Of a stretch of DNA of 64,000 nucleotides, positions 16,730 to 26,635 are shown one piece after another. The first letter of the stretch is position 1; every line of letters starts with the position of its first letter. Source of the stretch: Bog-473 sp963834405. Its GTDB lineage: Bacteria; Actinomycetota; Acidimicrobiia; Acidimicrobiales; RAAP-2. A model generated the notes under the pieces. The model saw nothing but the letters and a program-made list of their open reading frames with translations. It ran no database searches and was not told the origin of the DNA. Location: contig CAWIBX010000002.1 of the NCBI GenBank assembly GCA_963834405.1, forward strand, positions 310,001 through 374,000. Direction: 5' to 3'. The position numbers and the translations under genes are program-made.

Positions 16730-17659
16730 GTGCCGTACGAGAAGGGGCTGCACGAGGTCGCAGACGGCGTGTGGGCCTACCTGCAGCCCGACGGCGGATG
16801 GGGATGGTCCAACGCCGGTCTCGTCGCCGTGGACGGCGAGGCGCTCCTGATCGACACGCTGTTCGACTTGCGGCTGACGGCGGAGATGCTCGGGGCGATG
16901 CGCGCGGTCACCGCCGGCGGCGCCATCGGCACGGTGGTGAACACGCATGCCAACGGCGACCACTGCTTCGGGAACGCGCTGCTGGCGGGGGCGGACATCG
17001 TCTCGTCCGCCCGCTGTGCCGAGGAGATGGCGCACCTCCCCCCCTCCACGCTGGCCGCGATGATGCGGACCGCTCCCGACCTGGGCGAGGCCGGCACCTT
17101 CGTGTCGCGCATCTTCGCCCCCTTCGACTTCGAGGACATCCCGCTGACCCTGCCGACCGCCACGTTCGACGGGGAGCTGGAGCTCCGGGTGGGCGGGCGC
17201 ACGGTCCGGCTCATCGAAGTCGGCCCGGCCCACACCGCCGGCGACGTGATCGCCTACCTCCCGGGCGACGGCGTCGTCTTCACCGGCGACATCATCTTCC
17301 ACGGCGGCCACCCCATTGTGTGGGCCGGCCCGGTCTCGAATTGGATCGCCGCCTGTGACCGGGTCCTGGCGCTGGAGCCGTCGGTGGTCGTCCCGGGTCA
17401 CGGCCCGCTCGCGAGCGTGGCCGCCGTCTCCGAACTGAAGGAGTACTTCGCGTACCTGACTCGCGAGGCCCGGCCCCGCTTCGAGGCGGGCCTGACCCCA
17501 CTGGAGGCGGCGCGCGACATCGAGCTCGGCCCCTACGCCGGCTGGGGCGAGGCGGAGCGGCTCGTGGCGAACCTCCACACGCTGTACCGCGACTTCGGGG
17601 CCGACCTGCCGGCGGACGCCCTGACGCTCCTGGGCGAAATGGCCGTGTTGGCGCGCTGA
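16730..17659 (+). CDS. MBL-fold metallo-hydrolase
   Basis: A 309-residue metallo-beta-lactamase-fold protein. The metal motif is NTHANGDHCFGN, an HxNxDH variant of HxHxDH, then GPAHTAGD, VFTGDIIFHGGHP and VVPGHGPL. The variant Asn is common in one subgroup of these hydrolases and suggests altered or single-metal use. Substrate is unknown: lactonase, thioesterase or SoxH-like roles are possible. GTG start. Confidence 0.85.
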   Translation: MPYEKGLHEVADGVWAYLQPDGGWGWSNAGLVAVDGEALLIDTLFDLRLTAEMLGAMRAVTAGGAIGTVVNTHANGDHCFGNALLAGADIVSSARCAEEMAHLPPSTLAAMMRTAPDLGEAGTFVSRIFAPFDFEDIPLTLPTATFDGELELRVGGRTVRLIEVGPAHTAGDVIAYLPGDGVVFTGDIIFHGGHPIVWAGPVSNWIAACDRVLALEPSVVVPGHGPLASVAAVSELKEYFAYLTREARPRFEAGLTPLEAARDIELGPYAGWGEAERLVANLHTLYRDFGADLPADALTLLGEMAVLAR

Positions 17660-17747
17660 CGGGCGCCCCCGGAGCCGGGGACGCAGGTCCGATCTGTCCG
17701 AACCAGGACGACGACTAGGGCCCGGCGCGGGCGGGTACAAAACAGGG

Positions 17748-19226
17748 GTGGAGCCCCAGACATCCGAGCGGGTGGTCGGCGGCCGCTATCGACTCGGGGG
17801 CGTCCTGGGCGAAGGTGGCATGGCCCGGGTCTACGACGCCTACGACGAACGACTCGAGCGACCGGTCGCCGTCAAGATCCTCCATCGCGCCACGGAGGCC
17901 TTGCCCGGCATGCGCCGGCGCTTCGAGCAGGAGGCGCGCATCGCCGCCCGCTTGGTCCATCCCTACATCGTCGCCGTGCTGGACTACGGCGAAGACGACG
18001 ATGCCTGCTACCTGGTGATGGAGCGGCTCCCCGGCACCACGCTGCGGGAGGAGATTGCGCGTGGACCGGTGCCGGTCCGACGGATCGTGCTCGTCATGCT
18101 CGAGACGCTGACGGCGCTGGAGGCGGCGCACCGCTACGGCGTACTGCACCGCGACGTCAAGCCGAGCAACATCCTGCACCAGGACGACGGCCATACGAAG
18201 ATCGCGGACTTCGGCATCGCCAAGAGCCTCGATCGGTGGGCGTTGACGGAGCAGGTCCCCGACGACGTGACGCAGACCGGAATCGTCCTGGGGACGCCCG
18301 GCTACCTCGCTCCGGAACGGCGCCGGGGCGAATCGGCGTCGGTGCGTTCCGACCTGTACGGGGTGGGCGCCGTCATGGTGGAGGCGGTCACCGGCACGCG
18401 ACCCGGGCTCGATCGGATCGACGTCGGTGCGGTCCCACCAACCTTGCGCGCGATCGCGGCCAAGGCCGTCGCGCCCGAACCAGAGCAACGGTTCGCGTCG
18501 GCGGAGGACATGCAGCAGGCGCTGGCGAGCCTGCAGCGCGAGCGACAACCGGTGCCGCTCGTCCTCACGTCGAATGCACACGCCGCCACCCAGCCGCTCG
18601 CCGCCACCGCGGCCCCCCGGCCGGCCGACCCTCCCTCCCACACCATGGCGCTGCCGGCACCGCCGCTCCCCCGCCCGGTCGCTCCGGCGCGGCACGGGCG
18701 CCGGCGCCTGCTGGCCGGCCTGGCCCTGGGCGGGCTGGTGCTGGCCGCGGTGCTCGGCCTGGCCGCCCTACTCGTCTCCTCGGGCGGCTCGGGCCCGGCC
18801 CCCGGGGCGGCGCCGGCGCACCACCGGAGCGCCCACACGGCATCGCACCCGTCGGACCCCGTGGGCTCCGACCTGCGTTCGGCCGCCGGCACCGTCGCGG
18901 CCGGGTCCATGCCGGGCGACGCGGTGTTGGCGCAGGCGCTCGACCAGACGGCGGCACAACCGGCCGGCACGCACCGCACCGCCGTGGCACAGCAGGCCAT
19001 CGCCCTCGGTCAGGTGCTCCTCGACGCGGGCGCGATCACGTCCGGCGAGTACCAGGACGCGGCCTCGGCCCTGGAGGCGGCCGGCGCCTCGCCCGCCGAC
19101 GTGCCCCTCAACCCGTTGAACACCACGACGACGGCGCCGGGGCCGCCCGGGCCGGGACAGGGATCGGGACACGGGCACGGGCACGACCACTCCGGTCCCG
19201 ATGGCGGACCGGGACAGCAGGGCTGA
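17748..19226 (+). CDS. Transmembrane serine/threonine protein kinase (PknB-like)
   Basis: A 492-residue Hanks-type kinase. P-loop GEGGMARV (21-28), Lys43, Glu62, catalytic HRDVKPSN (Asp136), DFG 154-156 and APE 188-190 are all present, so activity is expected. A Pro/Ala-rich linker (~275-317) leads to one transmembrane helix (~320-342) and an extracellular tail of ~150 residues ending in a Gly/His run (GHGHGHDH). There are no PASTA repeats, so ligand sensing must differ from PknB. GTG start. No phosphatase gene is adjacent. Confidence 0.94.
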   Translation: MEPQTSERVVGGRYRLGGVLGEGGMARVYDAYDERLERPVAVKILHRATEALPGMRRRFEQEARIAARLVHPYIVAVLDYGEDDDACYLVMERLPGTTLREEIARGPVPVRRIVLVMLETLTALEAAHRYGVLHRDVKPSNILHQDDGHTKIADFGIAKSLDRWALTEQVPDDVTQTGIVLGTPGYLAPERRRGESASVRSDLYGVGAVMVEAVTGTRPGLDRIDVGAVPPTLRAIAAKAVAPEPEQRFASAEDMQQALASLQRERQPVPLVLTSNAHAATQPLAATAAPRPADPPSHTMALPAPPLPRPVAPARHGRRRLLAGLALGGLVLAAVLGLAALLVSSGGSGPAPGAAPAHHRSAHTASHPSDPVGSDLRSAAGTVAAGSMPGDAVLAQALDQTAAQPAGTHRTAVAQQAIALGQVLLDAGAITSGEYQDAASALEAAGASPADVPLNPLNTTTTAPGPPGPGQGSGHGHGHDHSGPDGGPGQQG

Positions 19227-19314
19227 GCCTCCACGGCTCACGGAGGCAACAGCCGCCTCAGCACCCACGCGCGCAGAACCAGTCTCCGGTCGGCCTTGAC
19301 CTCAAGCGCACTTC

Positions 19315-19958
19315 ATGTTGTTCAATCGCACCGTGAGCGTGCAGCAACGCATCCTCCGGCGCGTGGTCGGCCAGTTCACGCAGCCGCACGGCGCCGGTGG
19401 CCGCGTGGCGGGCTGGGTCATGGCACACCGGTCCTCGAACGTGCAGCGGAACCGCTGGGTGGTCTCCTTATTGGACGTGCAGCCAACCGACCGGGTCCTG
19501 GAGGTCGGCTTCGGCCCGGGTGTGGCGATCGCAGAGCTGAACCGACTCGCGTCCGGTGGCCTGGTCTTCGGCGTCGACCACTCCGCGGTCATGGTGCGGG
19601 CCGCGTCGAAGCGAAATGCCGCAGCGGTGCGGACCGGGCGCGTCGACCTCCGCCTGGGCACGGCCGAGGAGCTCCCCGACCTCGGCGGTCCGGTGGACAA
19701 GATCCTCGCCGTGAATTCCGTGGGCTTCTGGCGAGACCCCGCGGTCTGCCTCCGCGCGTTCGCGCGCGGTTGCGGCCGCAGGGCACCATCGCGGTCGCCT
19801 CGCAGCCACGCTGTCCGGGGGCCACGAGCGAGACGTCGGCCCACGCGGCAAAGGAGATAGAGGAACTGCTCCGTTCCGCAGACTTTGCTCGTTCCCACAC
19901 CGAGACGCTCCAGCTCGACCCGCCGGTGGTGTGCGTCCTCGCGCAGCCAGCGCCGTAG
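19315..19958 (+). pseudogene. SAM-dependent methyltransferase with apparent 1-nt deletion
   Basis: Class I methyltransferase: VLEVGFGPGVAIAEL is the SAM-binding motif I, then VFGVDHSAVMV. After residue ~150 (DPAVCLRAFARG) the frame is lost. The neighbouring frame continues RPQGTIAVASQPRC and ends VVCVLAQPAP at 19958. Adding one base near 19762-19768 restores a 214-residue protein. Either a sequencing indel or a broken gene. It lies 88 bp after the kinase gene. Confidence 0.75.
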
Positions 19959-20067
19959 AACGGGAGTCACCCGGTCAAAGAGCCCCTGGACCCCCTCGAC
20001 GACCTGCTCCATTTCGAGACAAGCCCGACTCAGGACAATCGCCCCGGATTGGGGCATAAGCGACGCA

Positions 20068-20271
20068 ATGTGGGGTAGTGACTCAAGAGTGAATCGGACG
20101 CTCCAAATCCACGCGTGGCTCCTCGCAGTGCTGCTCGTTGCGGTGCTGGGCATGATGGCGTTGCTCCTCGCAATGATGCATGTCCATGCCGGCGACGTGG
20201 CCTATATCGCGCACACACACCGGCCGATCATGATCGTGCCCGCAAGTCCCCAGCCGGTGACATCGACTTGA
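20068..20271 (+). CDS. Small single-pass membrane protein, unknown function
   Basis: A 67-residue reading frame with one strong transmembrane helix (~residues 15-37, WLLAVLLVAVLGMMALLLAMM) followed by a short His-containing tail. ATG at 20068, with a GTG at 20089 as an alternative. No homologue is recognised and no strong ribosome-binding site is seen, so the coding call is tentative. Confidence 0.4.
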   Translation: MWGSDSRVNRTLQIHAWLLAVLLVAVLGMMALLLAMMHVHAGDVAYIAHTHRPIMIVPASPQPVTST

Positions 20272-20368
20272 GACCGCGGTGACACGCGTCGACCGACGTG
20301 GAACACATGGTGGTCCATGGTTGGACGACGGCCCAATTGGCCATTGACCTCTTGAAGAAGGAGCGAAC

Positions 20369-20513
20369 ATGAGCGCACCTCCGAACCAGCCTCACGAAGC
20401 CCGGAGAGGATCGGGTCGAGGAGGCCAACAAGCTTGATCCCTCGGTCGCGGAGCACGAACGCGAGATGGGCAGAATCGGCGCAGATGTTAAAGGCGAGGG
20501 CAAGGTTCGCTGA
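20369..20513 (+). pseudogene. Small hydrophilic protein gene with apparent frameshift
   Basis: A strong ribosome-binding site (GAAGGAG) precedes ATG 20369. The frame reads MSAPPNQPHEA and then stops early, but the next frame continues EEANKLDPSVAEHEREMG to a TGA at 20511-20513. Total length is 145 nt, one base short of 146/147, so a single missing base would give a ~48-residue acidic protein. Function unknown. Confidence 0.35.
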
Positions 20514-20564
20514 GGACAATCGGGAGACGGCCAACCCGGCTCCCGCGATACCGGGATCGCTTGG

Positions 20565-21122
20565 TCAGAGTTTCATGGTGGGGTGTGGCTCAACCGAGAT
20601 CTCAGCGGTTCGGAGGCGTTTGAGCACCCGGTTCTCCCGTCCATAGGACATCGGCGTGAACAAGAGGGTGTCGAGAGGGAACCAGAGGCCCACCCACACC
20701 AGCACCCACCCTCCTGAGTCGAGGATGAGGTTGGCGTTGCCAGTGGTGCCCACGATGCTCCCCTTGATGATCACGAGAAGGAATCCCAATACGACGATCG
20801 GGAATCCGACGCACAGTGAGACCATCCCGTCGAGCCGGACCGCTCGGCGTTCTCGGTGGTTGTAGGCGATCCGGTGGTCGCAGTAACGGTCGAGGGTCCG
20901 CCGAATCCGTTGGTCCAATCCCGTTGAAATCTGATCGGCAGGCAGAGCGAGTTCGATCCGCACCGGTCCGCCCGAGCGACGGCTGCGCAAGACGCTGATG
21001 CAGTACTCCAGCCCGGTCATGAAATTGCGGTATTCGGAGAACAGGTCCGCCGGCGCCAGCACGAACATCTCCTCGGGACTGGTGAGGGACAGCGAAATGA
21101 CCTGGGGGGAATGTTCCGCCAT
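20565..21122 (-). CDS. Two-helix membrane protein of unknown function
   Basis: A 185-residue protein. The first ~105 residues are soluble (SLTSPEEMFVLAPADLFSEYRNF). Two membrane helices follow, about 108-130 (LCVGFPIVVLGFLLVII) and 145-165 (GGWVLVWVGLWFPLDTLLF), then a basic tail. ATG 21122 is used because the upstream frame is Arg/Pro-rich and unlike a protein start. I recognise no named domain. Confidence 0.6.
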   Translation of the reverse strand: MAEHSPQVISLSLTSPEEMFVLAPADLFSEYRNFMTGLEYCISVLRSRRSGGPVRIELALPADQISTGLDQRIRRTLDRYCDHRIAYNHRERRAVRLDGMVSLCVGFPIVVLGFLLVIIKGSIVGTTGNANLILDSGGWVLVWVGLWFPLDTLLFTPMSYGRENRVLKRLRTAEISVEPHPTMKL

Positions 21123-21304
21123 GCCGCTATGGTCTAGTCGCCTCGAGCTTGCGATGCGCGGTCCATCACGTTGCGGGGTACTTCGAGCAACGGGGCTGGG
21201 GACCGGCCACGCTTGCGCTCGACCGTATTGAACGGGTCGGCCGTGGCGATCCAGCGAGCCTGGAGCTCCATACACGCTCAACGTCTACGCGGACTAAGTC
21301 GCGC

Positions 21305-22015
21305 TCACAGTCTCCTCACCGCAACGCCTGTCAAGTGTCGAGAGAGTGAAGCCGGAAACGGGCTCTGCAGCGAAGTGAACGACACTGTCTGTTCTTCTCG
21401 GCCCTGGACGTAGTCGACAATCGTCAGTTCGAAATTGACTGTGACACCGTGGGTTGTGACAGGCATGAAGGCGGTAAAGTTGGCGCTCCCCGGCGCAAAA
21501 TCTGTCGAAGGCGACCTGGAGACCAAGATGCTCCCGACGCTGGTCCCCGAGCCAAATTCCGACGCGAGGGCACTTCGGGCTGAGCCGTTGAGAACCTGCG
21601 TGAGACACGCGGGCGTCTTTGCATTTGCCAGCGAAGCGAAATCGGCCCGCGCCCCTCTCGCCGAAGAGTAAACGGAGACGTTGTGGTTGACGGTCAGGAC
21701 GTCGTCCGGGCTGACGAACTCGGGGCTGTAGACGGTCGGCGGTTCATCGGTGATGGTGCTCGTCGGAACGCCCAAGCAACGGGCCAGTTGTGCCGTCCCG
21801 GGGAACGAGGAGTTGTTGTTCGAAGACTTCGACGATGTCCAGCCGGCAGGCAAGTCGGAAAGCACGAACAAGGCTCTTTTCGCCGGTCTGGGCGGCGCCG
21901 AGCCGTGAGCGCTTGCTACATCTGCGGTTGCGCCGACCATGGCCAGCGCCAAGCCGCCGGCGGCGATACAGGCGCGGGAAAGGGCGCCCACGCGTGGCGG
22001 TTGACGAGTCGTCAT
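21305..22015 (-). CDS. Secreted protein with signal peptide, unknown function
   Basis: A 236-residue exported protein. ATG 22015 is supported by GGGAGGGAA seven bases upstream. Residues ~8-38 form a signal peptide ending near ADVASAHGS. The mature part has LSDLPAGWT, two Cys residues (ARCLGVP and TPACLTQ) that may form a disulfide, and Ser/Thr-rich strands. It resembles actinobacterial exported proteins with a 'LP..GW' opening, but I can assign no function. Precedes the HtrA-like gene region, convergent with nothing. Confidence 0.65.
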   Translation of the reverse strand: MTTRQPPRVGALSRACIAAGGLALAMVGATADVASAHGSAPPRPAKRALFVLSDLPAGWTSSKSSNNNSSFPGTAQLARCLGVPTSTITDEPPTVYSPEFVSPDDVLTVNHNVSVYSSARGARADFASLANAKTPACLTQVLNGSARSALASEFGSGTSVGSILVSRSPSTDFAPGSANFTAFMPVTTHGVTVNFELTIVDYVQGREEQTVSFTSLQSPFPASLSRHLTGVAVRRL

Positions 22016-22177
22016 GTGGTTCCCTCCCGCAGCCCCGGTGCCGCCCAAGGCGTCATCGAATACGCCGTCTAGGAAGGTACAAGCAAGCCCCCCCTCACCG
22101 TATGGGCCGGAATTACCATTCTCGCTTTCCAACGAACCACACGGTGTGGCTTCTCTGGCCGTGCTGTGAGACGCGCG

Positions 22178-23277
22178 TCAGGACGACTGGCTCCCGAGCG
22201 TGACCGTCGTCTCGTGGGGTTGACCGCTTCTGACGTAGGCGAGATCCACCTTGTCGCCCGCCTGCTTGGTGATGGTCAGCTCCACCAGCTGGTCAGTGGT
22301 CGTCGCCGGCTGGCCGTCAATCTCGGTGATGACGTCACCGCGGCGCAACCCGGCTATGGCCGCGGGTCCGCCCGCCTGCACGGAGGTGACGTAGAGTCCC
22401 TGGGGCAGCCCGGTGCGCTGCGCGATCGGGCCCGTCACCGCCGCCGTCTCCATGCCGAAGCTGGCGTGCGTGACATGGCCGGTGGCGATCAGCTGGTTGG
22501 CGATCGTCTGGGCGATGTCGACGGGTATGGCAAATCCCAGCCCGATGTTGCCACCGCCCGATCCCGGCGGGGCGGCGCCCGCCGAAGGGATCCCCACCAG
22601 CTGCCCGCTGCAGTTGACCATGGCACCGCCGCTGTTGCCGGGGTTGATGGCGGCGTCGGTCTGGATGGCGTCGGCCAGCAGCGCGCTCTGGGACGTCCCA
22701 CCGCCGGGTACCTGGACCGTGCGGGCCAGCGCGCCGACGATGCCGCTGGTGACGCTGTTGGACGGTCCGAGTGGGGCACCGACGACGACCACGGGCTGGC
22801 CGACCTGGAGATCAGCGGAAGACCCAGCGCGATCACCTCGGGCGCCTGGGCCTCGGGCGCCTTGATCACCGCCAGGTCCGTCAACGGGTCGCGCCCGACG
22901 AGGGTCGCCCGCGCCCGCTGACCGTCGCTCAGCATCACCTCCATGGCGGCCCCTCTCGCCGCGTTCTCCACCACGTGGTCGTTGGTAAGGATGTAGCCGT
23001 CCTCTTGATACAACTCGCCGGATCCCGTCGATGCCACGTCGGCCGAACTGGCACCTACCTCGATCGTGACCACCGACGGCACCACCGTGTTCGCAACCGA
23101 AGTGGCGTTGTACGCAGCGGTGCTGATGTCGGGTGTGGACGAAGAGGTGCTTGCGATCAGTCCGCCCACCACACCACCGACCAAGGCCCCGAGGGCGACC
23201 CAGACCCACAGACCGCGTGGCCGGCGGGCGTGCACGTGGTGATGCGCACCCTTGTCCTGGGTGGGTGTCACCGACAC
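22178..23277 (-). CDS. HtrA/DegP-like trypsin protease with PDZ domain, apparent frameshift
   Basis: Membrane-anchored serine protease for envelope quality control. The N-terminal part (from ATG 23277) has one membrane helix (LWVWVALGALVGGVVGGL), catalytic His in TNDHVVENA and Asp in DPLTDLAVIKA. Near 22821-22826 the frame is lost; the adjacent frame continues SSADLQVGQPVVVVGAPLG, with catalytic Ser in NPGNSGGAMVN and a C-terminal PDZ domain (PAAIAGLRRGDVITEIDG). Adding one base gives a 366-residue protein of normal architecture. Whether the indel is real decides if the gene works. Confidence 0.85.
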
Positions 23278-23354
23278 TGCTCACACGCTACGTCCGCGCC
23301 TATGTGCAGTCCAGGGTTGTACGCGAAGCCTTCGCGTCCTGACACACTGAGGAG

Positions 23355-24215
23355 ATGACCGAGGAGCCGGTCCGGTACCGATGGGAAGACTGGACCTGGG
23401 ACGAGACCGTATTCGAAGGGACGGCCGCGTTCTACCGCCAGGGGCGCAAGCCGTACGCGCCGGCGCTCGCGGATGCGCTCGCAAAGCACCTCCATCTCGA
23501 CGGTCACGGGCGGCTGCTCGATGTCGGGTGTGGGCCCGGAACGGTCTCCCTGTGCTTCGCACAACTCTTCGAAAGCGTTGTCGGGCTCGACGCCGATCCC
23601 GCCATGGTGGCCGAGGCGAGACGGGCTGCCGCCGAGGAGCACCTCTCCACGACGACCTGGGTGCAGATGCGCGCCGAAGAGCTCCCCGGCTCTCTCGGCA
23701 GGTTCCGAGTCGTCAGTTTCGGTCAGTCATTCCACTGGATGGACCGCCCACGGGTGGCCAACGCCGTGTACCAGATGCTCGACCCCGGCGGCGCGGTCGT
23801 CCAGGTCGACCTCTGGCATGCGAACCCTCCGGGCCAAGCGCTGCCGGAGGGGCCGCATCCGCCGGTACCGGAAGCGTCCATCGACGAGCTGCGCCGTCGC
23901 TGGCTCGGACCTGACCGTCGGGCCGGCCAGGGGTTCCGCAATACCTCGCCCGACGGAGAGGACGAGGTGTTCCAAAGGGCAGGGTTCGCCCCCGAAGAGG
24001 TCGTCCTGGTGCCCGACGACCGGATCTTGGAGCGTTCGAGCGATGACCTCGTGGCGTGGGTTCTTTCGACCTCGTCGACGGCACCGCATCTCTTCGGAGA
24101 GCGCCTGGACGATTTCGTCGCGGACCTGCGCACTCTCCTCGGCGACGTCTCCCCCGAAGGACGGTTCAGCGTCGCGCTGTCAGACAACCGCTTGCGGATA
24201 CGCCGGCCCCTCTGA
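23355..24215 (+). CDS. SAM-dependent methyltransferase
   Basis: A 286-residue class I methyltransferase. Motif I is LLDVGCGPGTVSL, followed by GLDADPAMV, and FGQSFHWMDR suits the small-molecule methyltransferase group (UbiE/trans-aconitate type). Substrate unknown. ATG 23355, 77 bp from the divergent protease gene. Confidence 0.85.
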   Translation: MTEEPVRYRWEDWTWDETVFEGTAAFYRQGRKPYAPALADALAKHLHLDGHGRLLDVGCGPGTVSLCFAQLFESVVGLDADPAMVAEARRAAAEEHLSTTTWVQMRAEELPGSLGRFRVVSFGQSFHWMDRPRVANAVYQMLDPGGAVVQVDLWHANPPGQALPEGPHPPVPEASIDELRRRWLGPDRRAGQGFRNTSPDGEDEVFQRAGFAPEEVVLVPDDRILERSSDDLVAWVLSTSSTAPHLFGERLDDFVADLRTLLGDVSPEGRFSVALSDNRLRIRRPL

Positions 24216-24242
24216 CTCGCCGATCCTGCGGCCGCGGGAAGG

Positions 24243-25331
24243 TCAGGTGTTCCGGCAGGAGTCGTTCCAGGGCTGTTCGCCGTCGGCCTGGTAGAGCGCG
24301 ATGGCGAGGTCGTCCTGCTGGGCCGGCGTCGCCTGGTTCGGGGGGACGTTGACGAGCTGTGGCAGGCCGGCGAGTTGGGCCGCCTCGTTCCACGTCGGCT
24401 GACTGAATTGGAAACCACCCATGTACGTAGCTCCCGGCGAGACGGCCTGGTAGTTGCCGCCTGACTCGACCTGGAGGACGCAGCGGAGGAAGGGGGGCAG
24501 CGACGGGTCGCCTGCTGACGTGCTGGCGACGCTCCCCTGTGCCGCGACGGAGGGGGCGGACGACGCAGATTGCGTTGTGCTCGCCTTGGTCCGGTTCGCC
24601 GCGGCCTGAGCCGCCCGCACCGCTGCCGCCGCGGCCGCGGTCTGTGCCGCTTGCTGCTGGGCCACCGCCACCGCGAGCTGGCCCGTGACCTCCGACTGCT
24701 TGGCTTCGAGTTGGGTCGCGGTCCGGCTCGCCTGGTTGGCCGCCGTTGCCTCCTCGTTGGCGGTCGCCTGGTCCTGCGCCTCTTGTTGGTCGAGGGTGAC
24801 CCGTTGGGCACGCAGTTCGTTTTCGTCCGTGTGCAGGGCGTCGATGGTGAGGGCGATGTCACCGCTTGCGACTTCCTCGTATTGCCCCCGCGCCAATGCC
24901 TCGTTCTGGTTGCCTTGGAACATGGCCGGTGTCGCGTCCGGCTCCGAGCCCGAATTGATGTAGGTCGTCACCGCTTCTGTCACGAGTCGTTGGTGATCAC
25001 GACCCACGCGACTGACGTCGCCCTGGAGCTTGTCCTCACTCAATCCGATCTTCGCCTCGTCGCGCTGGACCCTGGCGGCATCCACGTCGTACTGCTGTTG
25101 GAACGAACCGAGCTGGAGCTGTTCCAGCACGAGATCCCGTGCTACCTGGGCCGCCTGCGCTTTGAGGTTGGACACTTGGTCGGCCGCGACGGGTCCCGAG
25201 GGCACGACCACCGTTGTAGTGATCGCGGGAACGAGAGTCAGGCCCACCACTCCCACGCCGACACTGGCGAGCCTCTGGACACGGCATCGGAGACCTGGCT
25301 TCGTCGTCGGGCACTCGGCGGCACCGATCAC
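24243..25331 (-). CDS. Secreted transglycosylase-like (Rpf-like) protein with coiled coil
   Basis: About 362 residues from a GTG at 25331; a TTG at 25418 is possible. A hydrophobic export segment (VGVGVVGLTLVPAITTTVVV) is followed by a long Ala/Gln/Glu coiled coil (~65-260) and a C-terminal lysozyme-like domain: FLRCVLQVESGGNY, MGGFQFSQPTWNEA, ALYQADGEQPWNDSC. This matches the transglycosylase-like domain of resuscitation-promoting factors; Glu in QVESGG is the likely catalytic acid. It should cleave peptidoglycan and pairs functionally with the L,D-transpeptidase. Confidence 0.8.
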   Translation of the reverse strand: MIGAAECPTTKPGLRCRVQRLASVGVGVVGLTLVPAITTTVVVPSGPVAADQVSNLKAQAAQVARDLVLEQLQLGSFQQQYDVDAARVQRDEAKIGLSEDKLQGDVSRVGRDHQRLVTEAVTTYINSGSEPDATPAMFQGNQNEALARGQYEEVASGDIALTIDALHTDENELRAQRVTLDQQEAQDQATANEEATAANQASRTATQLEAKQSEVTGQLAVAVAQQQAAQTAAAAAAVRAAQAAANRTKASTTQSASSAPSVAAQGSVASTSAGDPSLPPFLRCVLQVESGGNYQAVSPGATYMGGFQFSQPTWNEAAQLAGLPQLVNVPPNQATPAQQDDLAIALYQADGEQPWNDSCRNT

Positions 25332-25518
25332 GATGAGAAGACGTTTAGTCGCTCTTACGCCGCCCCTGCAACCCGGAGGAAGATCGGCCGTAGGGAAGCA
25401 GGTCTCGTGACCCTGCAAAAGGGTTGTTTTCTTGTTTGCGTCGGAATATCGCCGGCGTGCGCAGAATCGTGCACAAAGACGCTGTCTGCTGGGTGCGTGG
25501 GGAACGGAGCCATGCGCC

Positions 25519-26006
25519 TCAACGAATCGGGCTGCCGAAGCGAATTACGTTCCCGTCCGGGTCGGTGATGGAACCTTCCCGTTTGCCATAGTCCTCGTCA
25601 CGTGGGCCGTCGACCTCAATCCCCGCTTCCTCCCACTCCTCCGCCACGCGATCGGCGTCCCGACAGTGGATGTAGAGGGCGGCCTGGCCCGCCGTCTCGT
25701 TGCTCCCGGTTCGGGCGAGATGGATCGTGAGGTCAGGGTCCCGGTGGGCGAAGGCGTAAGTGTCGTCGTGGAAGGACACCTCGAATCCCGCCTGCTCGAA
25801 CCACCGGACCGAGCGGGCCATGTCGTCGACCTGAAGATCGGCTCGAATCCCGCGATCAGCCACGTGCCCGCCATGAGTTGCAGTTGGCCGTCCCGTTGTG
25901 CATTGAGTCCGGCCAGACAGTTGTGACAGATCGGCACGTCGGGATGCGAGCGCAGGCTCACCCACCAATCGACCGACGTCGAGCAGCACGCGCATGTCAC
26001 CGCCAT
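25519..26006 (-). CDS. VOC-superfamily protein with N-terminal Cys-rich motif, apparent frameshift
   Basis: From ATG 26006 the frame encodes a short zinc-ribbon-like start, CACC then HPDVPICHNCLAG. Downstream, in the adjacent frame, lies a vicinal-oxygen-chelate domain: DDMARSVRWFEQAGFEV, ALYIHCRDADRVAEEW, DPDGNVIRFGSP. One missing base between ~25850 and 25940 would join them into 162 residues, the known order for a Cys-motif plus glyoxalase/bleomycin-resistance protein. Function unknown. Downstream of the thioesterase on the same strand. Confidence 0.65.
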
Positions 26007-26047
26007 CGCCGCCAATGCTAAGAGCCGCCTGGCGGGCGCCGCACGTC

Positions 26048-26509
26048 TCAGTCTCGGCGATCTGGCGGGGCTGGCAGGTTCTGCACCCGCAGCTGGCCCC
26101 GGGCCACCATCTTTCCGTCACCTTCGCGCTCGATTTCGACCAACCAGATCTGCTGTGTGCGGCCGGTGTGGATGGGCGTGCCGGTCGCTCGCACGCGGCC
26201 CGAGCGGTGGGGGCGCAGGAAGTCGGTCGCGTTTGCCACCCCGACCACCGCCATGGTGCCGGTGACCTCTTGGGCGGCGAGGGCGGCGCGGTGGCTGCCG
26301 ACTGACTCCACCACGGAGGCCCACACGCCGCCGTGGACGATGCCGTACCCCTGGTGGTGACGCTCGTCTATATCGACGTAGCCCACGACCCGCGTGGATG
26401 TGAGTTCTTCGATCCTCAGTCCCAACGCGCTGTCCCATCCCGGCTGCGGCTCCACCGACGCCTCCCGTTTCGGCTCTTCCCCCAATGGTAGGGAGGAAGC
26501 CCGGGGCAC
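26048..26509 (-). CDS. PaaI-family hotdog thioesterase
   Basis: A 153-residue hotdog-fold protein. HHQGYGIVHGGVWASVVES is the PaaI/4-hydroxybenzoyl-CoA thioesterase signature with the active-site HGG loop. It would release free acids from acyl-CoA esters. GTG start at 26509 is weak and could be a few codons later. 41 bp upstream of the VOC gene, likely an operon. Last gene before the tRNA-Val island boundary. Confidence 0.85.
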   Translation of the reverse strand: MPRASSLPLGEEPKREASVEPQPGWDSALGLRIEELTSTRVVGYVDIDERHHQGYGIVHGGVWASVVESVGSHRAALAAQEVTGTMAVVGVANATDFLRPHRSGRVRATGTPIHTGRTQQIWLVEIEREGDGKMVARGQLRVQNLPAPPDRRD

Positions 26510-26578
26510 TCAGGGTGGGCGTCTGAAATCGGTCTCCGACTTCCAAGGGACACGAAAACCCCGGCGTCGTATTCAGGG

Positions 26579-26615
26579 TGGGCCGTAGGGGACTCGAACC
26601 TCTGACCCCTTGCGC
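26579..26615. repeat. attachment-site repeat: 3' end of tRNA-Val (left boundary of island)
   Basis: These 37 bases match 41130-41166, the 3' half of the intact tRNA-Val, at 36 of 37 positions (G for A at 26589, which weakens the T-stem pair). The sequence stops matching exactly where the tRNA anticodon arm should continue, so this is a displaced 3' fragment, not a tRNA gene. Orientation is the same as the intact copy, as expected for attL/attR of an element inserted into the tRNA 3' end. Confidence 0.9.
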
Positions 26616-26635
26616 AAAGAAGAACTGTCCTAGCC